Assembly: GCF_006334915.2 (NCBI RefSeq)
Contig: NZ_VDMA02000003.1
Location: forward strand, 372,001-436,000
Reading direction: 5' to 3'
From: Microbispora catharanthi
Lineage (GTDB): Bacteria > Actinomycetota > Actinomycetes > Streptosporangiales > Streptosporangiaceae
Length of the DNA stretch: 64,000 nt
The notes under the pieces: generated by a model
What the model saw: only the letters and a program-made list of their open reading frames with translations
Databases searched by the model: none
What the model was told of the DNA's origin: nothing
Position numbers and translations under genes: made by a program
Part shown: piece by piece, positions 34,353 to 42,495 of the stretch
Position numbering within the stretch: the first letter of the stretch is position 1
Layout: each line of letters opens with the position of its first letter

Positions 34353-34754
34353 CTAAACGGTGGCTGGGACCGCCGAACGGACCCATTCCACAATCTCCTG
34401 CGTCGTGGACCCGGGCGTGAAAATCCTGGCGACCCCCATCTTCGCGAGTTCGGGGATGTCGGCCTCGGGGATGATGCCCCCGCCGAACACGACGATGTCC
34501 TCGGCGCCCTCCTCGCGCAGGACCTCGAAGAGCCGGGCGAACAGCGTCATGTGTGCGCCGGACAGGATGGACAGCCCGATCGCCGCCGCGTCCTCCTGGA
34601 TCGCCGTACGGACGATCTGCTCCGGGGTCTGATGCAGCCCCGTGTAGATGACCTCCATACCCGCGTCGCGCAGCGCCCGCGCCACCACCTTGACCCCGCG
34701 GTCGTGCCCGTCGAGCCCCGGCTTCGCGACGACGACCCGAATCCTGCCTGCCAT
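34353..34754 (-). CDS. Cobalamin-binding small subunit of an acyl-CoA mutase (IcmB type)
   Basis: This 133-aa stand-alone B12-binding domain has the base-off signature DxHxxG in [33 protein letters not shown] and [11 protein letters not shown] follow, all diagnostic of methylmalonyl- or isobutyryl-CoA mutase small subunits. It needs a large catalytic subunit, which is not in this window. The position next to sucCD resembles the Streptomyces icmB locus, so isobutyryl-CoA mutase small subunit is likely, but the substrate is uncertain. The ATG at 34754 is the family start. Confidence 0.85.
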   Translation of the reverse strand: MAGRIRVVVAKPGLDGHDRGVKVVARALRDAGMEVIYTGLHQTPEQIVRTAIQEDAAAIGLSILSGAHMTLFARLFEVLREEGAEDIVVFGGGIIPEADIPELAKMGVARIFTPGSTTQEIVEWVRSAVPATV

Positions 34755-34939
34755 GAGACCTCCCTACGGTGCCCGCTGCCCGAAGCGTAACCGCCGCCCG
34801 GGGCCCGGCCCCCGAACGGCCCCGCGTCGGCCGCCCACCGGCCGCTCCCGCCGCAGCGCATGCAGACCGTCCACGAGTCCCGGCTCTCGATACGGCGAGG
34901 AGTTCGATGGCCCGCAATCAAACGTTTCGTGGCGGCGAA

Positions 34940-34950
34940 TTGATAATCAA
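34940..34950. promoter_or_regulatory. 11-bp palindrome TTGATAATCAA
   Basis: A symmetric AT-rich site 130 nt upstream of the TTG start at 35080. It is a possible operator or UP-like element; it could also be fortuitous. Confidence 0.3.
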
Positions 34951-34979
34951 CTGGCATAACGGGCCACTAGCTGAAGACT

Positions 34980-35013
34980 CACAGGAAATATGGATTATCG
35001 TGACTTTCCTGTG
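34980..35013. promoter_or_regulatory. 9-bp inverted repeat CACAGGAAA-N16-TTTCCTGTG
   Basis: Arms at 34980-34988 and 35005-35013 are perfectly complementary, with a 16-nt AT-rich centre. The whole span is 34 bp. It may be a dimer-of-dimers operator or a leader hairpin upstream of the secreted protein gene. Confidence 0.45.
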
Positions 35014-35040
35014 ATCATGGTTCGAGAAGATTCCCCGGCT

Positions 35041-35060
35041 GCCCTCATGATCATGAGGGC
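35041..35060. promoter_or_regulatory. 20-bp perfect palindrome upstream of secreted protein gene
   Basis: GCCCTCATGATCATGAGGGC is self-complementary over its full length and sits 20 nt before the TTG start at 35080, just upstream of the GGAGG. This is a strong operator candidate. As RNA it would fold without a loop, so a DNA-binding role is more likely. Confidence 0.6.
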
Positions 35061-35079
35061 ACTTACGGGAGGAATCACC

Positions 35080-35976
35080 TTGAAGCGAGCACTCATGGCG
35101 CTGGCGTGCGCCGCGACGGCCGCCCTCGTGGCGCCCGCCGTCGCCGCCCCCGCGCAGGCTCAGCCCTCTACTCAGGCGCAGGCCCCCGCCGCCGACCCGG
35201 TGGCGGCGCTGCGCCAGCAGTTCGCCGCCGGCCACGGCGTGCGATTCGTGTCCTCGGGCACGCTGAGCATGGCCGGCGTCACGGCCGTCAAATTCACCGC
35301 GAACGGCGGCTACGCCTTCGGCCGGTCCGGCGTCATCGCCTCCGACAGCACGCAGAAAGCCAAATACAGCGACCTGCTGAAGGACGAGGACGAGGACCTG
35401 AAGGACGCGGAGAAGCCCCTCCGCATGATCGTCATCGGCAGTACGGGCTACTTCTCCGGCGGGGTCTACACGAGCATGCTGCCCGAGGGAAAGACCTGGC
35501 TGCGGCTCCCCGGGCTGCGGCCGAACTCCTCGTCGAACCCGGTGAACCCCACCGACTGGCGCAACCTCAAGGCGGTCCTCGCGACCACCAAGGCCAAGGG
35601 GCCGGGCGGCAGCGTCAACGGCGCGAAGACCACGCTCTACCGCGGCACCATCACGCTGAGCCAGCTCATGAAGGCCAGCCCGAGCGTCAAGGACAGCCTC
35701 GCCGGCCTGGCGTCCAACCCCGGCAAGACCGTGGTGTCCTGGAAGCTGTGGGTCGGCGACGACCAGCTCGTCCGCCGCGCCTCGGCCAGTGTCGACCTGA
35801 AGATGAAGGCCGAGGGCGATTCCTTCACCTTCACCCTGTCCGAAGTCGCCACGTTCGCCGGCTGGGGCAGGAAGGTGACGGTCAAGGCGCCGCCGAAGAG
35901 CCAGGTCGCCAAGCTGACCGACCTCGACGGCGACGTGCCGGACACGACGGGCACCGTCATCCTGCCCAACAACTGA
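35080..35976 (+). CDS. Secreted protein of unknown function
   Basis: This 298-aa protein has a signal peptide (MKRALMALACAATAALVAPAVAAPAQA) and a Gln/Ala/Pro-rich linker. The mature domain (about 55-298) contains VRFVSSGTLSMAGVTAVKFTANGGYAFG, RMIVIGSTGYFSGGVYT and a C-terminal beta-rich segment (WKLWVGDDQLVRRASASVDLKM). No lipobox or cell-wall sorting signal is seen. It recalls actinobacterial LppX/LprG-like folds, but I would not assign it. TTG start at 35080 is chosen for the GGAGG seven nt upstream. Three palindromic sites precede it, so it is probably tightly regulated. Confidence 0.7.
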   Translation: MKRALMALACAATAALVAPAVAAPAQAQPSTQAQAPAADPVAALRQQFAAGHGVRFVSSGTLSMAGVTAVKFTANGGYAFGRSGVIASDSTQKAKYSDLLKDEDEDLKDAEKPLRMIVIGSTGYFSGGVYTSMLPEGKTWLRLPGLRPNSSSNPVNPTDWRNLKAVLATTKAKGPGGSVNGAKTTLYRGTITLSQLMKASPSVKDSLAGLASNPGKTVVSWKLWVGDDQLVRRASASVDLKMKAEGDSFTFTLSEVATFAGWGRKVTVKAPPKSQVAKLTDLDGDVPDTTGTVILPNN

Positions 35977-36051
35977 ACCGGGCGGGGCCGATCAGGCACG
36001 AGTGAGCATCGCGCGGCCGAGCCCCCCGCGCGGCGTGAGACAGAGGCGGCC

Positions 36052-36081
36052 GGCCCCCGGGTGATACGCCACCCGGGGGCC
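36052..36081. terminator. Bidirectional terminator between secreted protein gene and pcrA
   Basis: GGCCCCCGGGT (36052-36062) pairs perfectly with ACCCGGGGGCC (36071-36081), 11-bp stem and 8-nt loop, between convergent genes. Confidence 0.65.
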
Positions 36082-36089
36082 GTGGGGCC

Positions 36090-36117
36090 GATCAGAGCTT
36101 GTCGATCAGAGCTTGTC
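36090..36117. repeat. 14-bp tandem duplication at the pcrA stop codon
   Basis: GATCAGAGCTTGTC occurs twice without a gap (36090-36103, 36104-36117). The pcrA stop (36106-36108, minus strand) and last three codons (D-K-L) lie in the second copy; a partial third copy begins GATC at 36118. Confidence 0.85.
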
Positions 36118-38349
36118 GATCGGGGCGTAGGCGAGAAGCAGGGTCTTCTCGCCCTCGCTGCCGAAGTCGATCTTCACCCGCGTCTTCTCGGCCTGACCGT
36201 CCACCGCCACCACGGTGCCGAGCCCGAACGTGTCGTGGGTGACCCGGTCGCCCGGCGACAGGTTCGGGATCTGCCGGCCGCCGGTCTTCTGCGCGGGAGC
36301 CGTACGGGCGGCCGGGCGGGAGGTCGCGGCGGACCAGGCGGTCTTGCCCGGGTCGCCGCGCCACTCGACCAGGTCGCCCGGCACCTCGGACAGGAAGCGC
36401 GAGGCGGGGTTGAACGACGGCGCGCCCCACGCCGAGCGGACCGCCGACCTGGACAGGTAGAGCCGTTCCTTGGCCCGGGTGATGCCGACGTACGCCAGCC
36501 TGCGCTCCTCCTCCAGCTCCTTCGGGTCGCTCAGCGAGCGCATGTGGGGGAAGACGCCGTCCTCCATGCCCGTGAGGAACACCACGGGGAACTCCAGGCC
36601 CTTGGCGGTGTGCAGGGTCATCAGCGTGACCACGCCGCCGCTGTCGTCGCCGTCGGGGATCTGGTCGGCGTCGGCGACCAGCGAGACCTGCTCGAGGAAG
36701 TCGACGAGCGTGCCCTCCGGGTTCGCCTCCTCGAACTCGGCGGCCACCGAGATCAGCTCGTTGAGGTTCTCCAGCCGGCTCTCGTCCTGTGGGTCGCCCG
36801 AGGTCTCCAGCTCCGTCCGGTAGCCGGTGGAGCTCAGCACCTCCTCCGCGAGGTCGGACAGCGGAAGCTCCTTGGCGCGCAGTTCGTCGAGCAACGTGAC
36901 GAAGTCGCGGATCGCGTTCAGCGAGCGGGTGGCCACCCCCGGCGCCTCGTCGGCCCGGCGCAGCGCCTCCCAGAAGGCGATGCGCTCCCGGTTGGCGAAC
37001 GCTTCGATCATCGCCTCGGCGCGGTCGCCGATGCCGCGCTTGGGCACGTTGAGAATGCGCCGAAGCGACACCGTGTCGCTCGGATTGGCCAGGACCCGCA
37101 GGTAGGCGAGCAGGTCCTTGACCTCCTTGCGCTCGTAGAACCGCACCCCGCCCACGACCTTGTACGGCAGGCCCGTGCGGATGAAGATCTCCTCGAACAC
37201 GCGGGACGCGGCGTTCGTGCGGTAGAAGACCGCCACGTCGCCGGGGGTGACGCCGTGGTCGTCGCTGAGCCGGTCGACCTCCTGCGCGACGAACATGGCC
37301 TCGTCGTGCTCGTTGTCGGCCGCGTAGCCGATGATCTTCGGGCCCGCGCCCTGGTCGGACCACAGGTTCTTCGGCTTGCGGCCCTCGTTGCGAGAGATGA
37401 CGGAGTTGGCGGCGTTCAGGATCGTCTGCGTGGAGCGGTAGTTCTGCTCCAGCAGGATCGTCCGCGCGTCCGGATAGTCGCGCTCGAACTCCAGGATGTT
37501 GCGGATCGTCGCGCCGCGGAAGGCGTAGATCGACTGGTCGGCGTCGCCGACGACCACCAGCTCGGAGGGCTCGACGCCCTCCCGCACCACGTCGCCGTCG
37601 GCGGTGCGCACCTCGGGCCGCCCGACCAGCTCACGTATCAGCATGTACTGCGCGTGGTTGGTGTCCTGGTACTCGTCGACCATCACGTGCCGGAACCGCC
37701 GCCGGTAGTGCTCGGCCACGTCGGGGAAGAGCTGGAACAGCGTGACCGTCAGCATGATCAGGTCGTCGAAGTCCATCGCGCCGGCCTCGGTGAGCCGCCG
37801 CTGGTAGGTGCGGTACGCCTCGGCGAGCGTCCGCTCCAGATGGGTCGAGGCCCGGTCGGCCGCCGTCTCGTAGTCGATCAGCTCGTTCTTGAAGTTGCTG
37901 ACCTGGGCTGAGAAGGACCGCGGCGGGTAGCGCTTGGGGTCGAGGTCGAGCTCACGGCACACCATCGCCATGAGCCGCTGGGAGTCGGCCTGGTCGTAGA
38001 TCGAGAAGCTGGAGGAGAAACCCAGCCGCTTCGCCTCGCGCCGCAGGATCCGCACGCAGGCGCTGTGGAACGTCATGACCCACATGGCCCTGGACCGCGG
38101 CCCGATGAGCTTGTCGACCCGCTCCTTCATCTCCCGGGCGGCCTTGTTGGTGAAGGTGATCGCGAGGATCTCCCCCGGCTGGACGTCACGCTCCGCCAGC
38201 AGGTAGGCGATGCGATGCGTCAGCACCCTGGTCTTCCCGGAGCCGGCCCCGGCGACGATCAGCAGCGGACTGCCCTGGTGGGTGACGGCGTCCCGCTGCT
38301 GCGGGTTGAGGCCGTCGAGCAACGGATGAGTGGCGGCTCGGGTGGACAC
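36106..38349 (-). CDS. pcrA: ATP-dependent DNA helicase PcrA/UvrD
   Basis: This 747-aa superfamily 1A 3'-5' helicase acts in repair and in removing replication and transcription blocks. Motif order: Q-motif LNPQQRDAV, Walker A VAGAGSGKTR, Ia AITFTNKAAREM, II VMVDEYQDTN, III VVGDADQSIYAFRGA, IV ILLEQNYRST, V TLMTLHTAKGLEFPVVFLTGMED, VI EERRLAYVGITRAKERL. The C-terminal Tudor-like RNA-polymerase-binding segment (LSPGDRVTHDTFGLGTVVAVDG) is also present. I chose the GTG at 38349; an ATG at 38379 would add ten residues. AAGGAG is only one nt from the GTG, so the start is not settled. Confidence 0.93.
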   Translation of the reverse strand: MSTRAATHPLLDGLNPQQRDAVTHQGSPLLIVAGAGSGKTRVLTHRIAYLLAERDVQPGEILAITFTNKAAREMKERVDKLIGPRSRAMWVMTFHSACVRILRREAKRLGFSSSFSIYDQADSQRLMAMVCRELDLDPKRYPPRSFSAQVSNFKNELIDYETAADRASTHLERTLAEAYRTYQRRLTEAGAMDFDDLIMLTVTLFQLFPDVAEHYRRRFRHVMVDEYQDTNHAQYMLIRELVGRPEVRTADGDVVREGVEPSELVVVGDADQSIYAFRGATIRNILEFERDYPDARTILLEQNYRSTQTILNAANSVISRNEGRKPKNLWSDQGAGPKIIGYAADNEHDEAMFVAQEVDRLSDDHGVTPGDVAVFYRTNAASRVFEEIFIRTGLPYKVVGGVRFYERKEVKDLLAYLRVLANPSDTVSLRRILNVPKRGIGDRAEAMIEAFANRERIAFWEALRRADEAPGVATRSLNAIRDFVTLLDELRAKELPLSDLAEEVLSSTGYRTELETSGDPQDESRLENLNELISVAAEFEEANPEGTLVDFLEQVSLVADADQIPDGDDSGGVVTLMTLHTAKGLEFPVVFLTGMEDGVFPHMRSLSDPKELEEERRLAYVGITRAKERLYLSRSAVRSAWGAPSFNPASRFLSEVPGDLVEWRGDPGKTAWSAATSRPAARTAPAQKTGGRQIPNLSPGDRVTHDTFGLGTVVAVDGQAEKTRVKIDFGSEGEKTLLLAYAPIDKL

Positions 38350-38445
38350 TCTCCTTAGGTTATGGCCGCGCGCCGACATTCGGGGCCCACTCGCCCGGCA
38401 AGTCACGTTTAAGGTGATGTGCCGGACCATGAGGAGGGGCTGCTC

Positions 38446-39165
38446 GTGCTGGACGAGGCGGATATCAAGAAGGTGCTGGTGGTCGTCGCACATCCCGACG
38501 ACATCGACTTCGGCGCGGCGGGCACGGTCGCCCGGCTGACCGAGGCGGGGGCCGAGGTGGCGTACTGCCTGGTCACGGATGGCGACGCGGGCGGGTTCGA
38601 CCGTGCGATGGACAACGGCGGCATGGCGGCGCTGCGCCGGACCGAGCAGACGGCCGCGGCCAAGTGCGTGGGCGTGAGCGACCTGCGCTTCCTCGGCTAT
38701 CGGGACGGCGCGGTCGAGCAGACGCTCGGCCTGCGGCGGGACATCGCCCGGGTGATCCGCCAGGTGCGACCGGACCTGGTCGTCACCTCGACCCCCGAGC
38801 GCAACTACGCGCGGATCAGTCCGAGCCACCCCGACCACCGCGCGGTCGGCGGCGCCACCCTCGACGCCGTCTACCCCGACGCCCGCAACCCCTACGCCTT
38901 CCCCGAACTGCTCGCCGACGAGGGCCTGGAGGCCTGGACCGTCCGCGAGGTGTGGCTCACCGGCGGCATGACCCCCGACCACTACGTCGACGTCACCCTG
39001 ACCGTGGACCGCAAGATCGCCGCGCTGCGCGCGCACGAGAGCCAGACCTCGCACATCCCCGACCTGGACGGCATGATCAGGGGCATGCTCTCCGGTCACG
39101 CCGCCGCCGCGGGCCTCCCCGAGGGCTCGTACGCGGAGGCGTTCCAGCGGGTGATCACGGCCTGA
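38446..39165 (+). CDS. PIG-L family N-acyl-sugar deacetylase
   Basis: This 239-aa zinc-dependent LmbE/PIG-L enzyme has metal site AHPDD near residue 16 (VLVVVAHPDDIDFGAAGT). The later His in SPSHPDHRAVG completes the site. Family members deacetylate GlcNAc-linked substrates in mycothiol, bacillithiol, antibiotic and glycan pathways. Mycothiol MshB and Mca are close relatives; without comparison I cannot say which substrate is used. GTG start at 38446 has GAGGAGGGG six nt upstream and is preferred over an upstream GTG at 38419. It is divergent from pcrA. Confidence 0.85.
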   Translation: MLDEADIKKVLVVVAHPDDIDFGAAGTVARLTEAGAEVAYCLVTDGDAGGFDRAMDNGGMAALRRTEQTAAAKCVGVSDLRFLGYRDGAVEQTLGLRRDIARVIRQVRPDLVVTSTPERNYARISPSHPDHRAVGGATLDAVYPDARNPYAFPELLADEGLEAWTVREVWLTGGMTPDHYVDVTLTVDRKIAALRAHESQTSHIPDLDGMIRGMLSGHAAAAGLPEGSYAEAFQRVITA

Positions 39166-39262
39166 GCCGGGCGGACGGGGTCCTCCACCCCGGGGTGGAG
39201 ATCGCCTGATCTCCACCCCGGTTCTCCACCCGCGCGCCGATCCGGTGCGCGCCCGGTCTTCC

Positions 39263-39276
39263 TACCGTCGTGCGCA
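39263..39276 (+). promoter_or_regulatory. Likely -10 box of the DUF1453 gene, leaderless
   Basis: TACCGT (39263-39268) lies seven nt before the ATG at 39276, with no ribosome binding site between. Confidence 0.35.
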
Positions 39277-39764
39277 TGGAAACCACGCAGATCGTCGTCC
39301 TCGCCCTCGCCGTCGTCGCCTTCGTGATCTACCGGCAGATGAGGCCGAGGCCCGTCGCCAGGCCCGTGGGCCTGATCATCGCCGCCGTGATGGTCCTGGC
39401 CGGCCTCGGCGGCGGCGGGCTCGTCGACCCCCGTCACACGGCGCTGAGCCTCGCCGTGCTCGTCGCGGAGCTCCTCGTGGCCGCCGGCCTCGGTGTGCTG
39501 CGGGCCATGACGACGCGGGTGTGGCGCGACCAGCACGGCGTGGCGTGGTCGCAGGGCGGCGTCGCGACCCTGATCGCCTGGGTGGGCTCCGTCGCCGTGC
39601 GGGTCGCGATGATCGCCCTGACCTCCCTCCTCGGCCTCGCCTCGTCGCAGAGCTCCGTGCTCCTGTTCGTCGGGGTGACCCTCGGTGTCCAGTTCCTCGT
39701 CGTCGCCCGGCGGGCGAGCGCCCTGCCCACCGTTCCCGTGCCGGGTGTCCAGACGGCCCGCTAA
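39276..39764 (+). CDS. CcdC-like DUF1453 membrane protein
   Basis: This 162-aa protein has four hydrophobic segments (TTQIVVLALAVVAFVIYRQM, GLIIAAVMVLAGLGGGGLV, LSLAVLVAELLVAAGLGVLRA, SSVLLFVGVTLGVQFLVVARR). The block TRVWRDQHGVAWSQGG between spans matches DUF1453/CcdC-type proteins of unknown function. It lies directly upstream of a sensor kinase gene (10 nt), so it may be part of that signalling operon. The ATG at 39276 follows a -10 box; an upstream GTG at 39270 is an alternative. Confidence 0.72.
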   Translation: METTQIVVLALAVVAFVIYRQMRPRPVARPVGLIIAAVMVLAGLGGGGLVDPRHTALSLAVLVAELLVAAGLGVLRAMTTRVWRDQHGVAWSQGGVATLIAWVGSVAVRVAMIALTSLLGLASSQSSVLLFVGVTLGVQFLVVARRASALPTVPVPGVQTAR

Positions 39765-39774
39765 CGTCGGGGCG
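39762..39774 (+). promoter_or_regulatory. Possible -10 box before the NarL-type kinase gene
   Basis: TAACGT (39762-39767) overlaps the stop codon of the preceding gene and lies six nt before the GTG at 39774. It could give an internal leaderless promoter for the two-component genes. Confidence 0.3.
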
Positions 39775-40934
39775 TGCCCAGTCGTGACGGACATGCCGAG
39801 GCCGGCCCGGAATCCCGCCGCAGGAACGCGATCGCCGGCGCGTGCCTGCGGCTGGCCGTGATCGCCCTGCTGGTCGGCGGGCAGGCGACCAGCCCGCCGG
39901 GGTTCGGCCTGACCGGCGACCGGCTCGCCGTCACCGCGCTGACCGCCGCGATCGCCGTCACGCTGACCCTCATGGTCGTCATCCGGCTGCGGCCGATCCT
40001 CCCCGGACGCTGGAACGACGGCCCGGCGGAGGCCGTCCTCATCGGCCTCACCCTCGTGGCGACCATCGCCCTCGACATGGTCTCGGACAGCGGCCCGGCC
40101 GTCGCCGTGCTCATGTTCAGCGTCGGGGCCGCGGCCGTACGGCACCCGCTCAGCCGGTCGCTGCCGCTCCTGCTGCTGGCGCTCGCGGGCCTGGGATCGA
40201 GCGTCACGGGACTGCTACCGCCGCCGATCACCCCCGAAGCCCACCAGCGCGACCTCAGCCTGTGCGTGTCGATCTGCGTGGTCTTCGCGGTCGCCTACGC
40301 CATCAGGCAGCGCAGGGCCGCCACCGCCGCCCAGGCGGGCGAGGCCGTGCTGGCCGAGCGCACCCGGATCGCCAGGGAGATCCACGACATCCTCGCGCAC
40401 TCCCTGTCGGCGCAGATCGTGCACCTCGAAGGCGCCCGGCTGCTGCTGCGCGCCGACCGGTCGCAGGAGGCCCTCGACCGGGTCGAACGCGCCCGCGAGC
40501 TGGCCAAGCAGGGCCTCGAAGAAGCGCGCAGAGCCGTGGCCGCGCTCCGCGACGACGCCCAGCCGCTGCCCGCCGCGCTGGACGCGCTCGCCGAGGACTT
40601 CCGCGACGCGACCGGCGAGGAGTGCGCCGTCGTCGTCTCCGGGGTCGAACGCCGCCTGCCGCCCGAGACCGAGCTGGCGATGATCCGCACCGCCCAGGAG
40701 GCCGTCACCAACGTGCGGCGGCACGCCCCGGGCTCCCCCGCCACCGTGAGGCTGAACTTCGGCGACCGGGAGTGCGAACTGGAGGTCGTCAACCCCCCGG
40801 GTGACGCGCCCGGGACGCCGGGAGGAGGATACGGTCTCGTGGGCATGCGCGAACGCGCCGAACTCCTGGGCGGCACCCTGGAGGCCGGCGAGACCGAGGA
40901 CGGTTTCCTGGTCCGGCTGCGGGTGCCGGCGTGA
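39774..40934 (+). CDS. NarL-type sensor histidine kinase
   Basis: This 386-aa kinase has an N-terminal membrane module of about five spans (about 20-165), with no extracellular domain to speak of. A HisKA_3 dimerisation domain follows: RTRIAREIHDILAHSLSAQIVHLEG, phospho-His in EIHD. Then comes the HATPase_c domain (RTAQEAVTNVRRHAPG, GGGYGLVGMRERAELLGG). Such intramembrane-sensing kinases usually monitor the envelope or antibiotics. The partner regulator follows with a 4-nt GTGA overlap. GTG start at 39774 lies right after the preceding gene. Confidence 0.9.
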   Translation: MPSRDGHAEAGPESRRRNAIAGACLRLAVIALLVGGQATSPPGFGLTGDRLAVTALTAAIAVTLTLMVVIRLRPILPGRWNDGPAEAVLIGLTLVATIALDMVSDSGPAVAVLMFSVGAAAVRHPLSRSLPLLLLALAGLGSSVTGLLPPPITPEAHQRDLSLCVSICVVFAVAYAIRQRRAATAAQAGEAVLAERTRIAREIHDILAHSLSAQIVHLEGARLLLRADRSQEALDRVERARELAKQGLEEARRAVAALRDDAQPLPAALDALAEDFRDATGEECAVVVSGVERRLPPETELAMIRTAQEAVTNVRRHAPGSPATVRLNFGDRECELEVVNPPGDAPGTPGGGYGLVGMRERAELLGGTLEAGETEDGFLVRLRVPA

Positions 40935-41752
40935 CCGCCCGCGTGCTCGTGGTCGACGACCAGGCCGTGGTGCGCGACGGGCTCGTCCTGCTGCTCGGCC
41001 TGCTGCCGGACATCGAGGTGGTGGGGTCGGCGTCCGACGGCGAGGCCGCGCTCCGCCTGGTCGCGGACGAACGGCCCGACGTGGTGCTCATGGACCTGCG
41101 CATGCCCCGGATGGACGGGGTCGAGGCCACCCGCAGGATCCGCGCCGAGTTCCCGGACACCCAGGTCGTCGTGCTCACGACGTACACCGACGACGAGTCG
41201 GTCTTCGCCGCGCTGCGCGCCGGGGCGCGCGGCTTCCTCACCAAGAGCGCCGACGCCGAGGAGATCGCCCGCGCCGTGACCACCGTGATGAACGGCGACG
41301 CGCAGCTCGACCCCGGCGTGCAGCGCCGCCTTCTGAACACCGTCACCGGCACGGGCGGCGACACCGGCACCGCACAACCCGGCGAGACGCCCGGCCCGGC
41401 CGCCGCGCCGGCTCACCGATCGCGGTTCTCGCCGCGCCACGCCCGCGAGACGGCCAGGGCGGGCCGGAGGCCGGGAGCGGGGACGCCGCCGGACACCGGG
41501 ACGTCGCCGAACGCCGGGCCGTCGTCCAGCGCCGGTACACCGCCCGACGGGCTGACTCCGCGCGAGGCGGAGGTCCTGCGGCTCATCGCGCGCGGCCTGT
41601 CGAACGCCGAGATCGCCGCCGGCCTGTTCATCAGCGAGGCCACGGTCAAGACGCACATCAACAACCTTTTCGCCAAGGTCCGGGTGCGCGACCGCGCCCA
41701 GGCGGTCGCGTACGCCTACCGGACCGGTTTGGCCGACCCCGGCGAGGGCTGA
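40931..41752 (+). CDS. NarL/FixJ-type response regulator with an unusually long linker
   Basis: This 273-aa regulator has a receiver at 1-120 (phospho-Asp in VVLMDLRMPRMDG, Lys in GFLTKSADAEE). A LuxR-type HTH follows at about 210-265 (GLTPREAEVLRLIARGLSNAEIAAGLFISEATVKTHINNLFAKV). Typical family members are about 215 aa. Here some 60 extra residues (about 140-200), rich in Gly, Thr, Pro, Arg and Ala, separate the domains. It is translationally coupled to the kinase gene. Its end overlaps the convergent CPBP protease gene by 37 nt. Confidence 0.9.
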   Translation: MTARVLVVDDQAVVRDGLVLLLGLLPDIEVVGSASDGEAALRLVADERPDVVLMDLRMPRMDGVEATRRIRAEFPDTQVVVLTTYTDDESVFAALRAGARGFLTKSADAEEIARAVTTVMNGDAQLDPGVQRRLLNTVTGTGGDTGTAQPGETPGPAAAPAHRSRFSPRHARETARAGRRPGAGTPPDTGTSPNAGPSSSAGTPPDGLTPREAEVLRLIARGLSNAEIAAGLFISEATVKTHINNLFAKVRVRDRAQAVAYAYRTGLADPGEG

Positions 41753-42483
41753 TCCAGGCGGCGGGCCACCCGGGCGGCGGCGTAGCCGAGGGAGTTCGTC
41801 GCCAGGTGGAGCAGCGCGGGCGCGAGCAGCCCGGCGCGGTGGCGCAGCCCGTGGAACACGAGCCCGGCGACCGCGGTGGACGTCACCGTCCCCGCCACCA
41901 GCCGCGCCGTCTCCAGCCGCGCCGTCTCCAGCCGCGCCGTCTTCATGGGGCCGGCGGCCTCGCCCGGGGTCTCCCCGGCGGTCAGCCGGCCGAGGGCGGG
42001 GTTGGCCCTGGCCATGTCCATGGCGGGCAACACGTGCCACAGTCCGAACAGCGCGGCCGAGGCGGCGACGGCCGTACGCGGCGGGAGCGAGCGGCCGAGC
42101 AGGGCGGGCAGCGCGCCGCGGAAGCCCACCTCCTCCAGCAGCACGGTCCCGAAGGGCACCTGGACCAGGGCCTCCTCCAGCACCCGGCGGCGCGACAGCG
42201 CCAGCGCGCGCTCGTCGTGGAACAGCGCGCGGGTGCGGGGGTGGGCGACGCCCGCCGCGTAGACGGCCGCGACGCCGGCGGCGAGCGCGCCCCCGGTCAC
42301 GGCGCCGGCGCGGGCGCGGCGGAAGCCCAGCTCCCGCCAGGTCAGCCCCTCCCCGCGGACGATCAGCAGCAGCGTGCCGGTCGCGGCCGCCGAGGTCAGC
42401 GGCGCCCACCGCCGGGCGACCCGGTTGTTGAGCACGTTCGCGGCCGTGAGCACCCCGAGACAGGCCACCGTCGCAGGCTTCAT
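41716..42483 (-). CDS. CPBP family intramembrane metalloprotease
   Basis: This 255-aa membrane protein has the CPBP (Abi) motifs: the glutamate pair in VLLEEVGFRGALPALL (EExxxR), FGLWHVLPA (FxxxH) and HLATNSLGY near the C-terminus. Homologs are type II CAAX-like proteases implicated in bacteriocin immunity or maturation of membrane peptides. A 15-bp in-frame tandem triplication gives a repeated T-A-R-L-E motif in a loop near residues 180-195. The 3' end overlaps the response regulator gene on the other strand. Confidence 0.8.
   Translation of the reverse strand: MKPATVACLGVLTAANVLNNRVARRWAPLTSAAATGTLLLIVRGEGLTWRELGFRRARAGAVTGGALAAGVAAVYAAGVAHPRTRALFHDERALALSRRRVLEEALVQVPFGTVLLEEVGFRGALPALLGRSLPPRTAVAASAALFGLWHVLPAMDMARANPALGRLTAGETPGEAAGPMKTARLETARLETARLVAGTVTSTAVAGLVFHGLRHRAGLLAPALLHLATNSLGYAAARVARRLDQPSPGSAKPVR
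41900..41944. repeat. Three tandem 15-bp repeats inside the CPBP gene
   Basis: AGCCGCGCCGTCTCC at 41900-41914 and 41915-41929, and a third copy with one mismatch at 41930-41944. Fifteen bases keep the frame and add repeated five-residue units. Confidence 0.8.
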
Positions 42484-42495
42484 CCGTCCTCCACC

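Larger units (their letters stand above)
34755..35079. other. AT-richer intergenic region with stacked palindromes
   Basis: About 325 bases without a gene. The right half is markedly lower in GC than its surroundings and contains three palindromic elements (see separate entries) and a GGAGG seven nt before the TTG start of the next gene. The left half shows nothing recognisable. Confidence 0.6.

Noticed and set aside
35019-35040. GGTTCGAGA resembling a tRNA T-loop
   Set aside because: No acceptor or anticodon arm can be drawn around it.
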